From the NCBI GenBank assembly GCA_037447655.1, contig JBBHKE010003238.1, forward strand, positions 260,408 to 324,407: DNA of 64,000 bases, given 5' to 3'. The stretch comes from Zygnema cylindricum (lineage: Eukaryota; Streptophyta; Zygnematophyceae; Zygnematales; Zygnemataceae). Below, one piece after another: positions 12,038 to 25,000 of this stretch. A program made the translations under genes and the position numbers. Every line of letters starts with the position of its first letter. Within the stretch, counting starts at the first letter, position 1. The notes below the pieces were generated by a model. That model made no database searches and had not been told where the DNA came from. It worked only from the letters and a program-made list of their open reading frames with translations.

Positions 12038-15000
12038 TTACAAAAATTTAAACTCCCGTCGCGGAGCCGCTCTCTCATAAGTTAACGGCTCTACAAGTAT
12101 TCTACCCGCAGTCGTTGGGAGGTCAGCCACAGAAGGTTCTACTTGGTGATGTACACTTTCATTTTCATGAAGAGCAGTTTTAAAGTGCGCTTTGAATGCT
12201 TCAAGTTCCCTTGTGTAAACGTCCCTCCAAGACTCATCAACTGATATTCCCCCAAGAAACATAAAAACCCCGTGATTAGTAACAAGCGAAATATAGTCAT
12301 TGAACAAAAAAATATATGTCTACAACTATACATTGCCACTCAATTGCATTCTATCCCTGTAGATCAAAACGCAGATTATAAACATAAAAAAAAAAAAAAA
12401 AGTGCCTACACCAAGGTATTTGCCACCAAACCAGACGGAGAAGAAGTACCGGAAAAACAAAACTCTATTATTCCCTTCCAATTCCCTCGAAATTGACTCA
12501 AAACTTGTTACAAGTGAACTTTCCCCATGCTCGGCAGTTTACCTGGAACTATCTCCAGCAGTTTTGCCTCAGCCACGCGTAAAATTGCGACAGCTACGCC
12601 CATTCCATCATCGTCTGTCTTCGCAACATTGTCAGCAAGAGCCCGTCTCATTCTGAGTTCATGGAGAGCTTTGCTAACTTTCAAATATGTCTGTTGGCCC
12701 CACACACTCCTTGTGATGATGATCAAGACAATGATGATGAATGTTTTGGTTCAGTTGACGGGGGAACAATGTTGTTGTGAACTTATACTGCTTTCCGTAT
12801 TTAACAACTGTAGTGATACAAATCAAACGTACTGCATCATAGTATCTATTAACGGATCCAATTTCTAATTAAAGCCTACCATGCTAACTCTGCCTTATGT
12901 TTGCAATATGCTGTCTCAGGGCGTATCGAAATGTATTTAGTTAAAACTGTATAGCGTATCAACAGTACCTTGCAATTCACTATGTGGTCAAATGCTTATG
13001 AAACCACAGTGTTGCATTATATGAGAATGCACATAAAGGTACAATACCTATCCCCCTTTGAAGATAAATTAAGGATCATTGTGGTGTTTTAATGACCGTC
13101 CCGGTGACATCTATCAACATCTACATATTGCCGACGACATGGATCCTTACCATACACATTCCACAGACAAAAAACTAGCTTTCCGAACTTTACTTTCACT
13201 GTTTGTCTTCATTCTCCTGCAGACAATGACAGCTATCCTAACCGTCCGTCGTCAAACATTTTTTTGAAATTTATTTTTTCAAAACCACCAGTAATTTCAT
13301 TTAGTTTTAAATATACAGCAATACTTCAAATATTGAGGCCAATTAAAGCAACAAATTTTGCAGATATCGCCAATCTTGCCAATGTCCTGAAACCCATCAC
13401 AGTATGTGGGCCCTTTATCATAGACTTATGGGTTGAATGCATACCAGAGAGCTAATACTCAGACACATGCAGGAAGAGGAGAGAAAAACATGAAATGGTC
13501 AAAACAAAACGATAATGCCTACCCTTATGTTTGCCAGATTTCATGTCTATCAGAAAGAGCGCAATTCAATTCCTTAGTATTATACATAAAAAGCGTAAGC
13601 CCGTAAATGCATCCCCTTACCAGAAATTTCCCAGATATATCCTTCCATTCTGACATGTTATCCTCTACCAGCTGCAACGCTTTCTCGTAAAGGTCGGAAC
13701 AACCTTTGTGAAGATCTGCCAGAAGACAGGGTGACAATTCATTCTTCTCTGCGATTTGAGCACTCATAGCCTGTCCAACATGAGAGCATAGAACAATTTT
13801 GTCATAAAAAAACCTTAGAATAGCTTAAACAAGGAACAACAACTTGCAAAAAAAATGTCCATCTTTTCCCGACATCAACATCAACGCTTGAGGCATCCAG
13901 GGAAGGTACATCTGTAAACACCAACTGACTCCGCTTCTCCAGATCCAAAAGCATAACGATGATGCATCCTTTTCTCTCCCCTCGAATGATCTACAGAACT
14001 GACAATTGCACAAAAGAAAAATCCTAACCTGAGCTTCGCCAAGACATATGTGTTTCCATGCAAGGGCCATGGAAGGCGAAACTTCGACAGGCCGATCATT
14101 CACATACGTAAGAACTTTTATGAGGTCTGGCAAAACTTCTGTTGAAAGATGGTCGAATATTCCAGACGCTTTTCGCAAAAGGCAAACTGCCTCCCTTGGG
14201 GCTGTTCACATAGACCCAAATGTTTGAGGACATTGACGTGGATGAAGGAATAATTTCTCACAGGAAAAAAAAACATCCTACTAGGACGAATCTAACGGGG
14301 AAATAGATGTACGCTACATGTTTTGAATTTCTAGTATTGATTCACTTCAGATATACGAGGCTCTTCTTGTGCTCGTTTGATGATACTAAACTCTTTTAGA
14401 ATGCTGAAGTATCAGGACAAACTTACCATACTCCATCAACATCCCTGAATCATGAAAGTTAACTGCTTACTTTTGAAAATCCATTATCAAGAGAGTAAAA
14501 GGGTGACGGAGCGGGAAAGACAGACATGCTTGCAAAGATCCAGATGTTTCTAGACTAACCATTGCCAATCCACTTAAACTTCGCCCATCATTTCACATTC
14601 CACTTATCCCCCAATTTCCCAGGCAAATAGTCATCCATTTACCTACACTAGGTACTTTCAATAAAACTTCCCTCCCACCCGTCCTAACACAACATCCCAT
14701 CTAGATCATTCGCCCACCTATATGAGTTTCCTCCATAGCATGTTCTCGCAGAAGGGTTGCATACAAATTGAGAATCATCCCATACTCATATCGAAGGTCA
14801 TCACCCGCATAAAACCGAGGGCCTCCACTGAGAGGGGAGGTCCACCACACAGTCTTTTTCCACCACGTTACTTTCGAGGTCAGTTGGGCGGGTAGAACAT
14901 ATGCAAGCAGGTTTTCCAGAAGAGAAAGATACTTTTCCATGTTCCAAATGTCCTGGCATAAAACACCTCATTTGAAATAATGAGGTTTCTCTTCAAAACC

Positions 15001-17102
15001 AAAAAACAAACAGTTCTTCAATTGGGTTTCCTCCTGTGGAGTGTCACGGTCCATATTTGCACCAGCCTTAAGTACCCACACCTACATTATTTTCCCTTTT
15101 CTAGTACCAAGAAGCCATTTCTGTGAACTATTTTAAAATCAATAGCTACAGAGAAGCATTCAGCTGCCTCAAATAACTTCATTGCATAACATTTACGTTT
15201 TACTCTTAGACTTCTTGGTAAAATTCAGTAAATTCTGGTGGGGTTCAGGTTTAACCTGATTGTGAGCACATCCAACAATTATTTCTAAAATACATTTGCG
15301 TTCCACCTACACAGACAACCATATTTGAACCTTTTGCACCCAAAAACACCGCTAAACCTCCCTGCCTTTCCAAATACCTAAGGCTCATCCAGCATACAAA
15401 AAACTTGTCATATTATGAGCAATTGCTTGCTACCTGCAGACGCTCTGTGATTCCTGCCTGACGATCCCGGGGCTTCGGATCTGGACGAATTCCATCCTGT
15501 GCATCTGCCACGTGACGTCGGGCTGCTGTGAGATCTCGCAGAAGCTTCAGACTGGTGGCATCCGGTGATTTGCGCCAGGCTTGAAAGACTACCTGAAGCC
15601 AGCAACCAACCAAAAACTCAGCAAATTTACAACACTACAATGTGAAAAGGGACACGCAGAAGATGTGGTGGCTCCCCAGGCCCGCACCAGTAAAGATTAC
15701 TGGGTTGGAATAATTGTGATTGAGAAGGGAAACAGAAAGTGGAAACCGATATGGAAATGGGGCTTACTTTTTCTGTACGCAGTGTTAAAGGATCATGAAA
15801 TTTCAGCAACATCGTCAGTTGGAAATATTGTCACAGTGTTGATGACTTTCTCGGCGAAGACCTTTCTTGGATGTTGTATAACACTAAAAAGAGAACCTAC
15901 AACTTACCATAGTAACTTAACCACGAATTGAGAGAATAAAAAAAAAAATCTTCAAGGTTCAATCTTCAAACGGCATGTCTTCTTTATTCAAATACCGACT
16001 TCAGATTTTGCATTCATGGCTGAATGCACCTACGTAATGGCACAACGGAATTTTTAGACTGTTTAAACTAAGGTCATCCATTTCTTTTTCCAACCTCAGC
16101 ATATCTTGTTGCCATTCGTTTCCTGGATCCAAAACATTAACAAATAAAAAACACAGTTAGATCCACAGTTCTGGAAAACTAGCAACCTTGTCTTCAATAA
16201 GAGTTCCCACAAGAACTGAAAACATAAACAACTGTTCAACTGAATTCATGTCTAAAAAAACTGGCATCACCAGATCTGACATTCAAGGGCTCAGGAAAAG
16301 AAGTAGTTCCAAACCAAACAGCAACTGCCTGGACTAACTTAAATAGTTGCAATCAGGCAGTAACAAGTTCAAATGTGTGACGATATGGCGATAGGTTTAA
16401 TCGTTAATGTTATCCAAGATAATCCATTTCCCCAGACACCGGACAATTAACAAATTTACATGGTGATAATTCTTGATTCCCTCAAGTGAGAAATTAAACA
16501 CCTCAGCCCTGCCCTTCCGAACTGTAAAAAACCAGCCTGTGTGAATACTTTCAAATTAAAACTTCCACATATATATGAAGGACCATAGCACAGTCTCGAA
16601 GCTGACCATCCCTTATAATGGCAATAAAGGGACTTGCAATCACCGATATGAAACAAGGCAGAAACACCTATATTATGACCTGACCTTAAATTTTCGGTAA
16701 AAAAAACTTCCGACATTCTATCACCTTCACCCCAAACAGTAGTGAACGTGAATGAATATCAATTGTAAAGCAATTTATAGTTCAGATACGGGATTAAATT
16801 TCAATATGGTTGTCCAAAAACATCGACAATGGGAATAAAATGACGACAATTTGTACTTACATCAAATTTCCAGAAATTGAAAACTGATTTTCTCATAAAT
16901 TTCATTACATTATTGAGTGAAACGGCAGTTTTCATGCTGCAATAGCCATCGAAGTAACCTTATCTATCGCATAAAATTCAAAGACCTTCCACCTTACCGG
17001 AACCTCCAACTGATGCATAACATAGAACCCGATTGCTCTGCTGGCTAGTTTGCTTGAAATGATTGCAAAATGGCCCGGTGCCAGCGATATGGAGCCTGGC
17101 AT
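12038..17102 (-). CDS. BRO1-like domain protein, copy B (tandem paralogue)
   Basis: This is the tandem paralogue of copy A. Exons 15434-15592, 14718-14952, 14029-14201, 13621-13770, 12543-12690 and 12038-12240 match copy A exons 3-8 in order and phase, and the last four have identical lengths. The fourth exon is 33 bp shorter in frame. The stretch VSPSMALAWKHICLGEAQ is identical. Exon 1 (16998-17102) differs: the position matching copy A's ATG is ATA (17088-17090), but an in-frame ATG lies four codons upstream (17100-17102). The counterpart of copy A exon 2, near 16093-16120, lacks 11 bp and reads into TGA in the expected frame. Joining exon 1 directly to exon 3 keeps the frame. The copy may therefore still encode a BRO1 protein of about 390 residues, or be at an early stage of decay. 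Confidence 0.75.
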
Positions 17103-17689
17103 AAACAAGGATTCAACAAAAAGATAGGAAAATTTGCTTTCATTGGTTACAAGTAACCAATTGGTGAAACAGACAAAAATCAGACTTTCCTAAACCAAGG
17201 TTGAAAACATAAGTGCACCGCAAAAATACTAACAAACACAAAAGTGGTGTTTCTTGTACTTGTATTTGTGTCATCGGTAGAAAGTCGGTTTGTGTAGAGT
17301 ACAGAAGATGTTCAAAAGTGCAAAATGAAGAGAACAACCTAGAGCTTCAATATTATATCAACTATGCTGTCAAAGAACAGCTATTTCACGCCCTAGACTA
17401 CCTCATTTCCGTTTCAAGTAAAACAATAGGAACAATTGTAGCATACATCCTGCGCACCAAAAACGCACCAAAATTAAGGCCATGGATGCTTGCCGTCACT
17501 GGAAATGTACGCACGTGTAAGCCGTTAGCGCTTCACCAATTACACCTGCGAGCAGCAGGAGATGGAAATTTGACATGGACTTTAAAAAGCCATACAACAT
17601 TCAATTAGCGATGCGATGTAAAACGTTCATCCTATTGTGCTTCTTATCAAAAGATCGCAATAACGATATGCGATTTTCATATTGCTACG

Positions 17690-18070
17690 GTCAGAGGTCG
17701 GAAACGGTTAACCGAAACCGTGACCGACCGTTAACCGACCGCCCGCGTCGGATCCGGAACGGATTCGGGCGGTTGATTCACAGAAAAAAAAATCGGCTAC
17801 GTTCGGGTAGTCAAAAAACGAAAAAATTGAAAGTTTTGTAGTCCATACTATCCAACATTATTTTACTTTGTACTCTTGGTATCGTGGAATGTATAAGGGA
17901 AATGTACCATTAATTTTGTACTTATTTGGGTACGGGCGGGTACGGGTAGTCGCGAGAAATCGAGTTTCGGGTAACGGTTAACAATTTAGGAGCGTGACAT
18001 AACCAGGTCGGGCGTCGGGTACTCAAACTTTGAAGAAAAAGACGGTCGGTTTCGGATATCTAAAATTTTG
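17690..18070. repeat. CGGTTAACCG-rich palindromic region
   Basis: Words such as GGTTAACCG, GACCGTTAACCGACCG and GGGTACGGG occur on both sides. The left part (GGAAACGGTTAACC) and the right part (GGGTAACGGTTAAC) are inversely related, suggesting a degenerate foldback element. No coding sequence was recognised and the ends are not defined. Confidence 0.4.
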
Positions 18071-18211
18071 ACCTTTGCGACCTTTGGCTACGGTACAGTA
18101 CACTCAATTGTGATCGTCGCTATAAATAAATTCTAAATTTTTGATTATCGCGGTGTGCCTACTTTTCTGAACTTGCTGTGACACGAAATAATTCATTAGG
18201 GTGTGTGCCAC

Positions 18212-18800
18212 TACACCGTGTATCGCTACGGTACACCGTGTATCGCTATTAGTGGTAATAATTTTTTCGCCACTTAGAACATCTTTTCTCCGTACACACC
18301 TGTCGGATTGTGGATCTGACGGTTGCGAATGAAAGGTAAAATTCTCAGCTTCCGGTTGGCAATCTCAAATTGATAATAGGACAAGTGTGTACGGAGAAAA
18401 TATGTTTTTAAGTGGCGAAAAATGTTATAGATTTTATTTCCAAGAACGCGATGGTAATACCATCAAAGTACAAAACATGATTTTCACTAAAGAGTATTGA
18501 TGACCAACAAAGGTTAAAAACCAAAATCCTAATCCAAAAGGTATTAACACTAATAGCGATACACGGTGTACTGCTGTAGAGTTAATGTATTTTTTCAGCT
18601 TTACAGTCGTTTTCTACTTGCACACTTGTCGGAACTTCAATCCGACGGTGGCAGTATAAAGTAAAGATTCTTACCTTTTCAATTGGCATCCCCAAATGGA
18701 AATCAGCCACGTGTGCATAGAGGAAAATTTCAAATGGCGAAAAAAACAGCGATGGTTATCAAGTATTATTATGGCATTGCTAATAGCGATAGTGTATACA
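18212..18800. mobile_element. Foldback MITE (family 1) carrying a nested copy
   Basis: The outer left end TACACCGTGTATCGCTA (from 18212) is interrupted after 20 bp by a complete second copy (18232-18570) that begins TACACCGTGTATCGCTATTAG and ends GCGATACACGGTGTA. The outer element resumes with TTAATGTATTTTTTCAGC and ends CTAATAGCGATAGTG near 18800. TA flanks suit a mariner/Stowaway-like mechanism. Internal arms such as CGCCACTTAGAACATCTTTT pair with the opposite arm, so each copy can form a long hairpin. It lies in the divergent intergenic region between BRO1 copy B and the ASI1-like gene. Confidence 0.75.
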
Positions 18801-19013
18801 CGTGTACCGTACTTTGAAGTTTGTACTTTGATGTTTAAACTTTTAAGCTCTTTATACGTGACCGTAACGCCCTCGCCTTACTTTTCCACCTCCCGCTTCT
18901 CTTTGAAGAACAAAGCAATGGTTTGATATGACAGACGTCTTTGTAGTCTCCGCTTGGCGCTCTCCCAACACATTTTGCTGTGACACACTCGTCATCTCTG
19001 TTTCTTGAAACCT

Positions 19014-19018
<5 letters not shown>

Positions 19019-19051
<33 letters not shown>
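19019..19051. repeat. (TC)n tract in 5' leader of ASI1-like gene
   Basis: A pure TC run of about 33 bp ends 27 bp before the ATG. CT-rich leaders are common in plant genes, so it probably lies in the 5' UTR. Confidence 0.85.
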
Positions 19052-19053
<2 letters not shown>

Positions 19054-19077
19054 CACTTGGTATTTCGCTCTTCAATA

Positions 19078-22000
19078 ATGGATCCCAGGTATCAGTGGGG
19101 TGAGAGGCAACAAAGGACCGAATCTCGGCAGTATTACTCCTCGTTTTTTTTGAACGGTGTTGAGATTCGAAAGAATGACTGCATTTTTTTGGCCACTGAA
19201 AATCCTGAGGATGCTCCCTTTATTGCAAAGCTTAGAGAGCTTTGGGAAGAGCTGGAAACCGGTAAATTACAAGCACTGGTTCGCTGGTTTTTTCGTCCAG
19301 AGGAGCTTCTCCTTAAAGAGGGCCATAATGAAGTGGAACTAATGTATGATAACGAGGTTTTCTTGGCGGGAGGCCATGGAATAGGTGCGGAAAACACCAA
19401 TGATTTGGTAAAGTTTCATCTTTGTTGTCAATCTTTCATGACATTTAAGACATTTTGTTTTGTATCCACATGAAACGTCTTACTTTATTATCACAACATT
19501 TTATTTGCTACAACATTTATGGTTAATTCTCAATTTGTGCGTATTGGACGTCATACTACACCGTGAATCTCAATTGTGGTGAAAAAATTATCAGTGTAAG
19601 GAACATACATGGCACTATTTTGGATACACATTCCCATAGTGTAGCCGCTATAGGCTGTGTTCACACAGTCAACGTTTGAACATGTGAGAACAGGTTCACG
19701 CGATTTGAATCAAATCTGAGTGGGCTTTCCCTTGTTTACGACGTTAGCTGACACTTTTTATGTACTTCTGTAAGGAATAATGAGGAGTTAACGAACGGGC
19801 TGGCACATTCCGTACAGTGCCCAGTTAAAATGCCTCCTGAATGAGTGTAATTGACATTAATTAAATTGTACTTAAATTAAGATAAAGGGAAAAGTAGTCT
19901 TATTAGTTCCATTTTAGGGTCAAGAGTCTTATGTTAGGGGCGCCAAATTAGTGTTACTAACACTAATAGCGATTCACGGTGTAGCTTGCTTGCTCTTATT
20001 TATGTTTTATTGTTTTAGAATCTGAAATAATTTGCATGTCAAGGATTTCTGTCGTAAGATTTTCTTGCCTTCCTTGTAATTTATTTCTTTTTTATTTTGC
20101 TGAAACATAAAATCCGTTAGCCGTTACTTTTCTACGCTAACTTTGTGTGATGCATTTCTATGCATGAGAGTTCCGTTTGCAACCTTATTGTTGCAATTAT
20201 TTGATTCTTATCAGTTCCCTGAAGTAAGACATGTTTTGAAGTTAATAAACAAACAATATTGTATAGATTGTAAATACATATCACAATTTCTCCCTAGCAA
20301 AGTCTTGATTAACATACAGTCTAGAAATTGTGAGGACATTTGACCATTTTTTTGGAAATCACTCCCTGGCATTTAGTTTAATAAAATGAGGTAGTCCAAG
20401 TCAGACGAGTCAGTTTGTCTCTTTCTTTTCTTCTTGTGCTTCTCAGCCTTTTTGCGCACCTCTCAGTTTTGCACTTAGCATGCTTTTTATTGGACGTGTA
20501 GATGATGTTGTATCAACATTAAAAAAAAATCTTTTGCCATCATCTCTAATATGTTGTTGCCAATGCCCACTCTTTTTTGTGTTTCTTCTCTGCATTCCAG
20601 TATGCCATTTCGGGTATGGCTACTGTTTTATGTTTGGAGAACCATTGCCAAAATCCTTGTCCAACAGATTCAGACATTATTCAAGCTGATGCTGTGTTTC
20701 GACAAATTTACGATATCGATTCTCTTCTTTTGCGGCCAGTGTCGGACGCCCTTTCTGTATTTCCTGGTGAGTGCGTCCCTCTTTATAGACAATGCACACA
20801 TGACATGAAGTTTCAAGCTCTTTAGCAAATTCTTGGCCTGGCGTTGGGGGGGAATCAACCGGGCATAACTTTGGAACGTGTCTGGTCTATTGGCTATACA
20901 AGAAAGCTCGTTTTTACACATGAAGTTCACACATGATTAAACTGCCACTTGCTATTAGTGTTTGCTCTAATTCGAGTAGTTGTTAATCATAAAGTAGTGT
21001 TAAGAACACTATGTAGTCAGTGGCCAATAATGAATCACGTGGCAAAACATAATTTAGTGTAGTTAATTATAATAAAGTGTGAATGCTAATTATTTACTAA
21101 CTCTAATAGCGATTGGTGTACTTGATTTCTGGCTGCGCTTGACATCTCACAGCCGAAGCTGTGTTCAACAAACCTGACTGGGTGTCACATTCACCATTGT
21201 CACAAATTCAAAGCTCGGCTTTAGGAAAGGCTGACGGTCAAGCACAAGAGCTGGAAAGGCAACAAGCGAAGGTTCTGACAGATGAACAAGGAGATAGTCC
21301 AAAGCCTGGCGGTATCGAGGCTCAGACGAATGGCTCTCAACCAGAAGAAATTATGCATACTAATGTGGAAAAGGATGGCAAAGCTGGTGAGAGTCATGAC
21401 GATGATTTAACTGAGTATTTAGAAGCCCAGATGCCTGATACGAAAAGGCTTAAAACTGGAAAAGAACCTGTGGGTCAAAGCCATGACAGATTGGAGAGGA
21501 TTAAGCAGAAATTGGCACAGGTAGCTGGCTCTGTTTTGGATACTCAGCAATCAGAGGTGGTGAAAAGTGGAACTGTATCGACCAAATGGGTAGGTGTGGG
21601 AGAGAATTCTACCGCTGCAAAAACAGGCCAGGGGACTGTTGAAACAGGCACTGGGACTTCTAAGGCTTTAGGAGGCAACGGTCTGGGAATTGACAGAGGG
21701 ACGGAGCAAAGTGTGTCAAATCAGGGAAATTCTGGCATACTAGAAGCTCGGGAAACTGAAGGCAAGCAGGTTGGTAATTCTGTTCAAGAGAAGACAAAAG
21801 TGCCAGGAAATACGATTTTTGTAAGCAAGTCAATGGGAGGTTTTAGCAGTCTTGGAGAAGGATCAAAGCAAACAAAAGGGATGCTATTAGAGAGAAATTT
21901 GAGCCAGAAAGCAATTTTAACGCCAAATGAGGGTGGAGAGAGAGAGCCTGTGGATGGAAACGAGAAAGCTTCAGTTTCCAACAAAGTTAAGGACAGGCGC

Positions 22001-25000
22001 AACGAAATCACAAGACCAAAGCCTGCTTCTAGGACTAGCAATGTTGAGTGGGGCAGTAAATCAGTGAAAGCAGAAGGAACAAGGGATGATAAGGGGAAGT
22101 TAACTGGTAGTGACAGCTTTCAAAGGACAAGGGATGATAAGAGAAGCTTAACTGGTAGTGACAGCTTTCAAAGGACAAGGGATGATAAGAGGAATTTAAC
22201 TGGCAGTGACAGCTTTCAAAAGACAAGGGATGATAAGAGAAGCTTAACCGGTAGTGATAGTTTTCGAATGATAAGGGATGAGAAGAGGACTTTAGCTGAC
22301 AATGGTAGCTTTCAAAGGATTAGACGGATTGAAGAGCATACCAATGGCTCGGAGCGTTCGACGGGAAGGTTGGAGAAGGAAGCCATGGATGCAAGAGGAC
22401 AAAGCAAGTCCAGAGTTGAGGACATTTGGGGCAGAAAGCCGTCCAAAGAAGATGCTGTGAAGAAGAGGAAAGCTCCCTCTGTGTCAGGTTTCAATAGGTC
22501 AGTTATCGCCAAAGAACGACTGTCCATGGAAGGGGAGAGGCGGCCTATCGCTTACCATGAAAGTGGAAGGAAAGAGAAGAAGGGAAGAGGGGAAGCATCT
22601 AGTTCCCAGGCTATTTCCACTAAGATTGATTCAGGAGTGGGAGAGAGACCACAGGTGTGCTTTGAGACTTTCTACCGACTTTGTTCTCACTTTTCCCGCC
22701 AGAGTTCCTCTGCATCTATTCTATTTTCATTTGCATTTTATGTATGTCTTTTCTACAGGTTTTGTACAGAAAAAAAGGGTCGACAACAAGTCGCCAACAG
22801 GGTTTTTTACAGTTTTCCTTGGAAAGAATGTTGATATCCTATTCTTATGGCCTTCTTGGGTTTTGCGGCTACTTGCAGATGGAGGGAAAATTGGTTTTCA
22901 AATTCTCGGTAAGCTTAACAGTTTCGTGCCAATTATTCACGAATCATTTTTATAAGCAAAGACGATGGCGTTTGACAAGAGCTCGGGAACAGTTTGAGAG
23001 TTTGAAGTTTTTTTTGGTTGGTGGGAAACAAAGGACAGTGGGAGACGACTTTGCCCCGTGCTTTGCAACAAAAACGGGTACTTCTTCTCCAAAATTTGGA
23101 TCCCTCCCTTACTTCGGCAGAGCTTCAGGTTGGTTTAATCTGCGTTGTTTATCCATGCACATCTCCTTCTTCTAATCAATTATGGAGTTATGCAGGGCTA
23201 GTTTGTGGTTAATTTGACATGCAAATGCGAAGTTGTTCACAAGATCCTTATGGGATTTTCATAAGATTAATCTTCAACTTGTCCATGTTCGGAGGAGTTC
23301 GAAAGATTTTATAACCTCGAGATGCGAGTTTGACTACTTTTTCCTGGTGGTAAGGGAGTCTGTCAAAAAGTAAATATGGTGCATTAGATTGATATCTTTG
23401 TAATTATTGATCAGTCAAGGACAGCTAACTGGTTCACCGTTCACCGTCTCTAGCTTAAATTAGGGGCATTTCAGACTAACTGTACTAACTACATTTAGCT
23501 ACTGAAGTGTCCAACCTGACGATCAGAAGATAATTGTCATTTCATCGAGTTCGATCATTTTAATAATCTTTGTAGGGAGACTTGCAATTTTATGTAAAGT
23601 ACTAACTGTGTGTTTGAATTAAAAAAAAAAAAAGGTTTGGGCGGGGCATCTGCAGTACAGTTCAAAAGCACCTTAACATACCAGTACACTGTACTTATGT
23701 TGTTCATCACTTAAAAATTATTAATGACGTTAGAGTCCGATAATATTTCATTGATCGGAAGGTCTATTACAATCTTATTGAAATGAAAACTGATTCTGCG
23801 GTCGATGGGATAGACACTACAGTAATTCACCTTGAGAAACCATTGACTTAACTTTTACATCAGCATTTTTGAGCAACAGTAATAAGAGTGGATAATATGG
23901 TTTTATAGCTAGAATAAATCATATACCCGTTCTTTCAAAATGTTTTTACCTTTTGGAAGAACCAACATCTACATTATTGATTACATTTTTATATAGATGT
24001 TGTATGCATTGAATGGAAATGGAAATTGAAAAGGTTGTACTGATTTGGTTCCATATCTTGTTGACTATTTTTTCAGTAGGAACACTCTCACAACTGTTTT
24101 CTATGGGGCATTAGTCAGATGTCAAATATGATGACTTAAGCTTTAGACGAGTTGATGATTTGAAGGTAAAATAAACTTTATTAAGAATTGGGCTTAGTAA
24201 ACTATCTGAGTACAACATGGAAACAAGAAAAAGGAAAAAGCAAAACAAAGTGAAAATGTCAAAAAAAATAAAATAATAAAAACTATTGTGAATCATTTGA
24301 AGATCATGAAAGGTAGTTGTTTGGGATGGATTTATTTTTTGGTGCCACAGGAAGCCTTGAAGTCGTTCCTCCCTCTTGTCCTCCAAGTCAAAATGGTGCA
24401 GCAGGCCACTAGCAGCCACATTAGTTCAGGTGAATACTTTAGCAGTTGTTTTAGACATGTTGGTGGTTTTTGAGGAATCGTTTGAGTCTCCCTATCCCTC
24501 TCCCTCTTCTTCTCCCTTTCCTTTTCCCTCGCCCTCTGTCTCTCTCGCTTTTTATCTCTCTCCCTCTCCTTCTCCTTCTCCCTCTCCCTCTCCCTCTCTC
24601 TCTCCCTCTCCCTCTCCCTCTCCCTCTCCCTCTCCCTCTCCCTCTCCCTCTCACCCCCTCCACCCTCTCCCTCTCCCCCCCCCCCTCTCTCTCCCTCCCC
24701 CTCCCTCTCCTCCCCCCCCCCCCTTGCCCCTCCCCCTCCCCCTCTCCCTCCCTCTCGCTCTCCCGCTTCCCCTCCGCCTCCACCTCTCTATTACACTTTT
24801 TTTTTCTTAAGACTTTATTGATGTTTTTGAGGTTTTGTTCAACATAAATCTTAAAATGCAGTTGCCATCCAGCTTGTCCGTTTTTGCGATCCTTTTTTTT
24901 TTTTTTTTTTAGAGATTTGAGTGAGGATAACAAAATTGTTTCTGAGTCGGTTGGGTTTTGAAATTGAAAATGTGTTTAGGACGAGCAATTGTAGTGATGG

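Noticed and set aside
24451-24933. Open frames of 125-160 codons made of Pro/Ser/Leu or Arg/Glu/Gly
   Set aside because: They read through the CCCTCT tract inside an intron of the ASI1-like gene.
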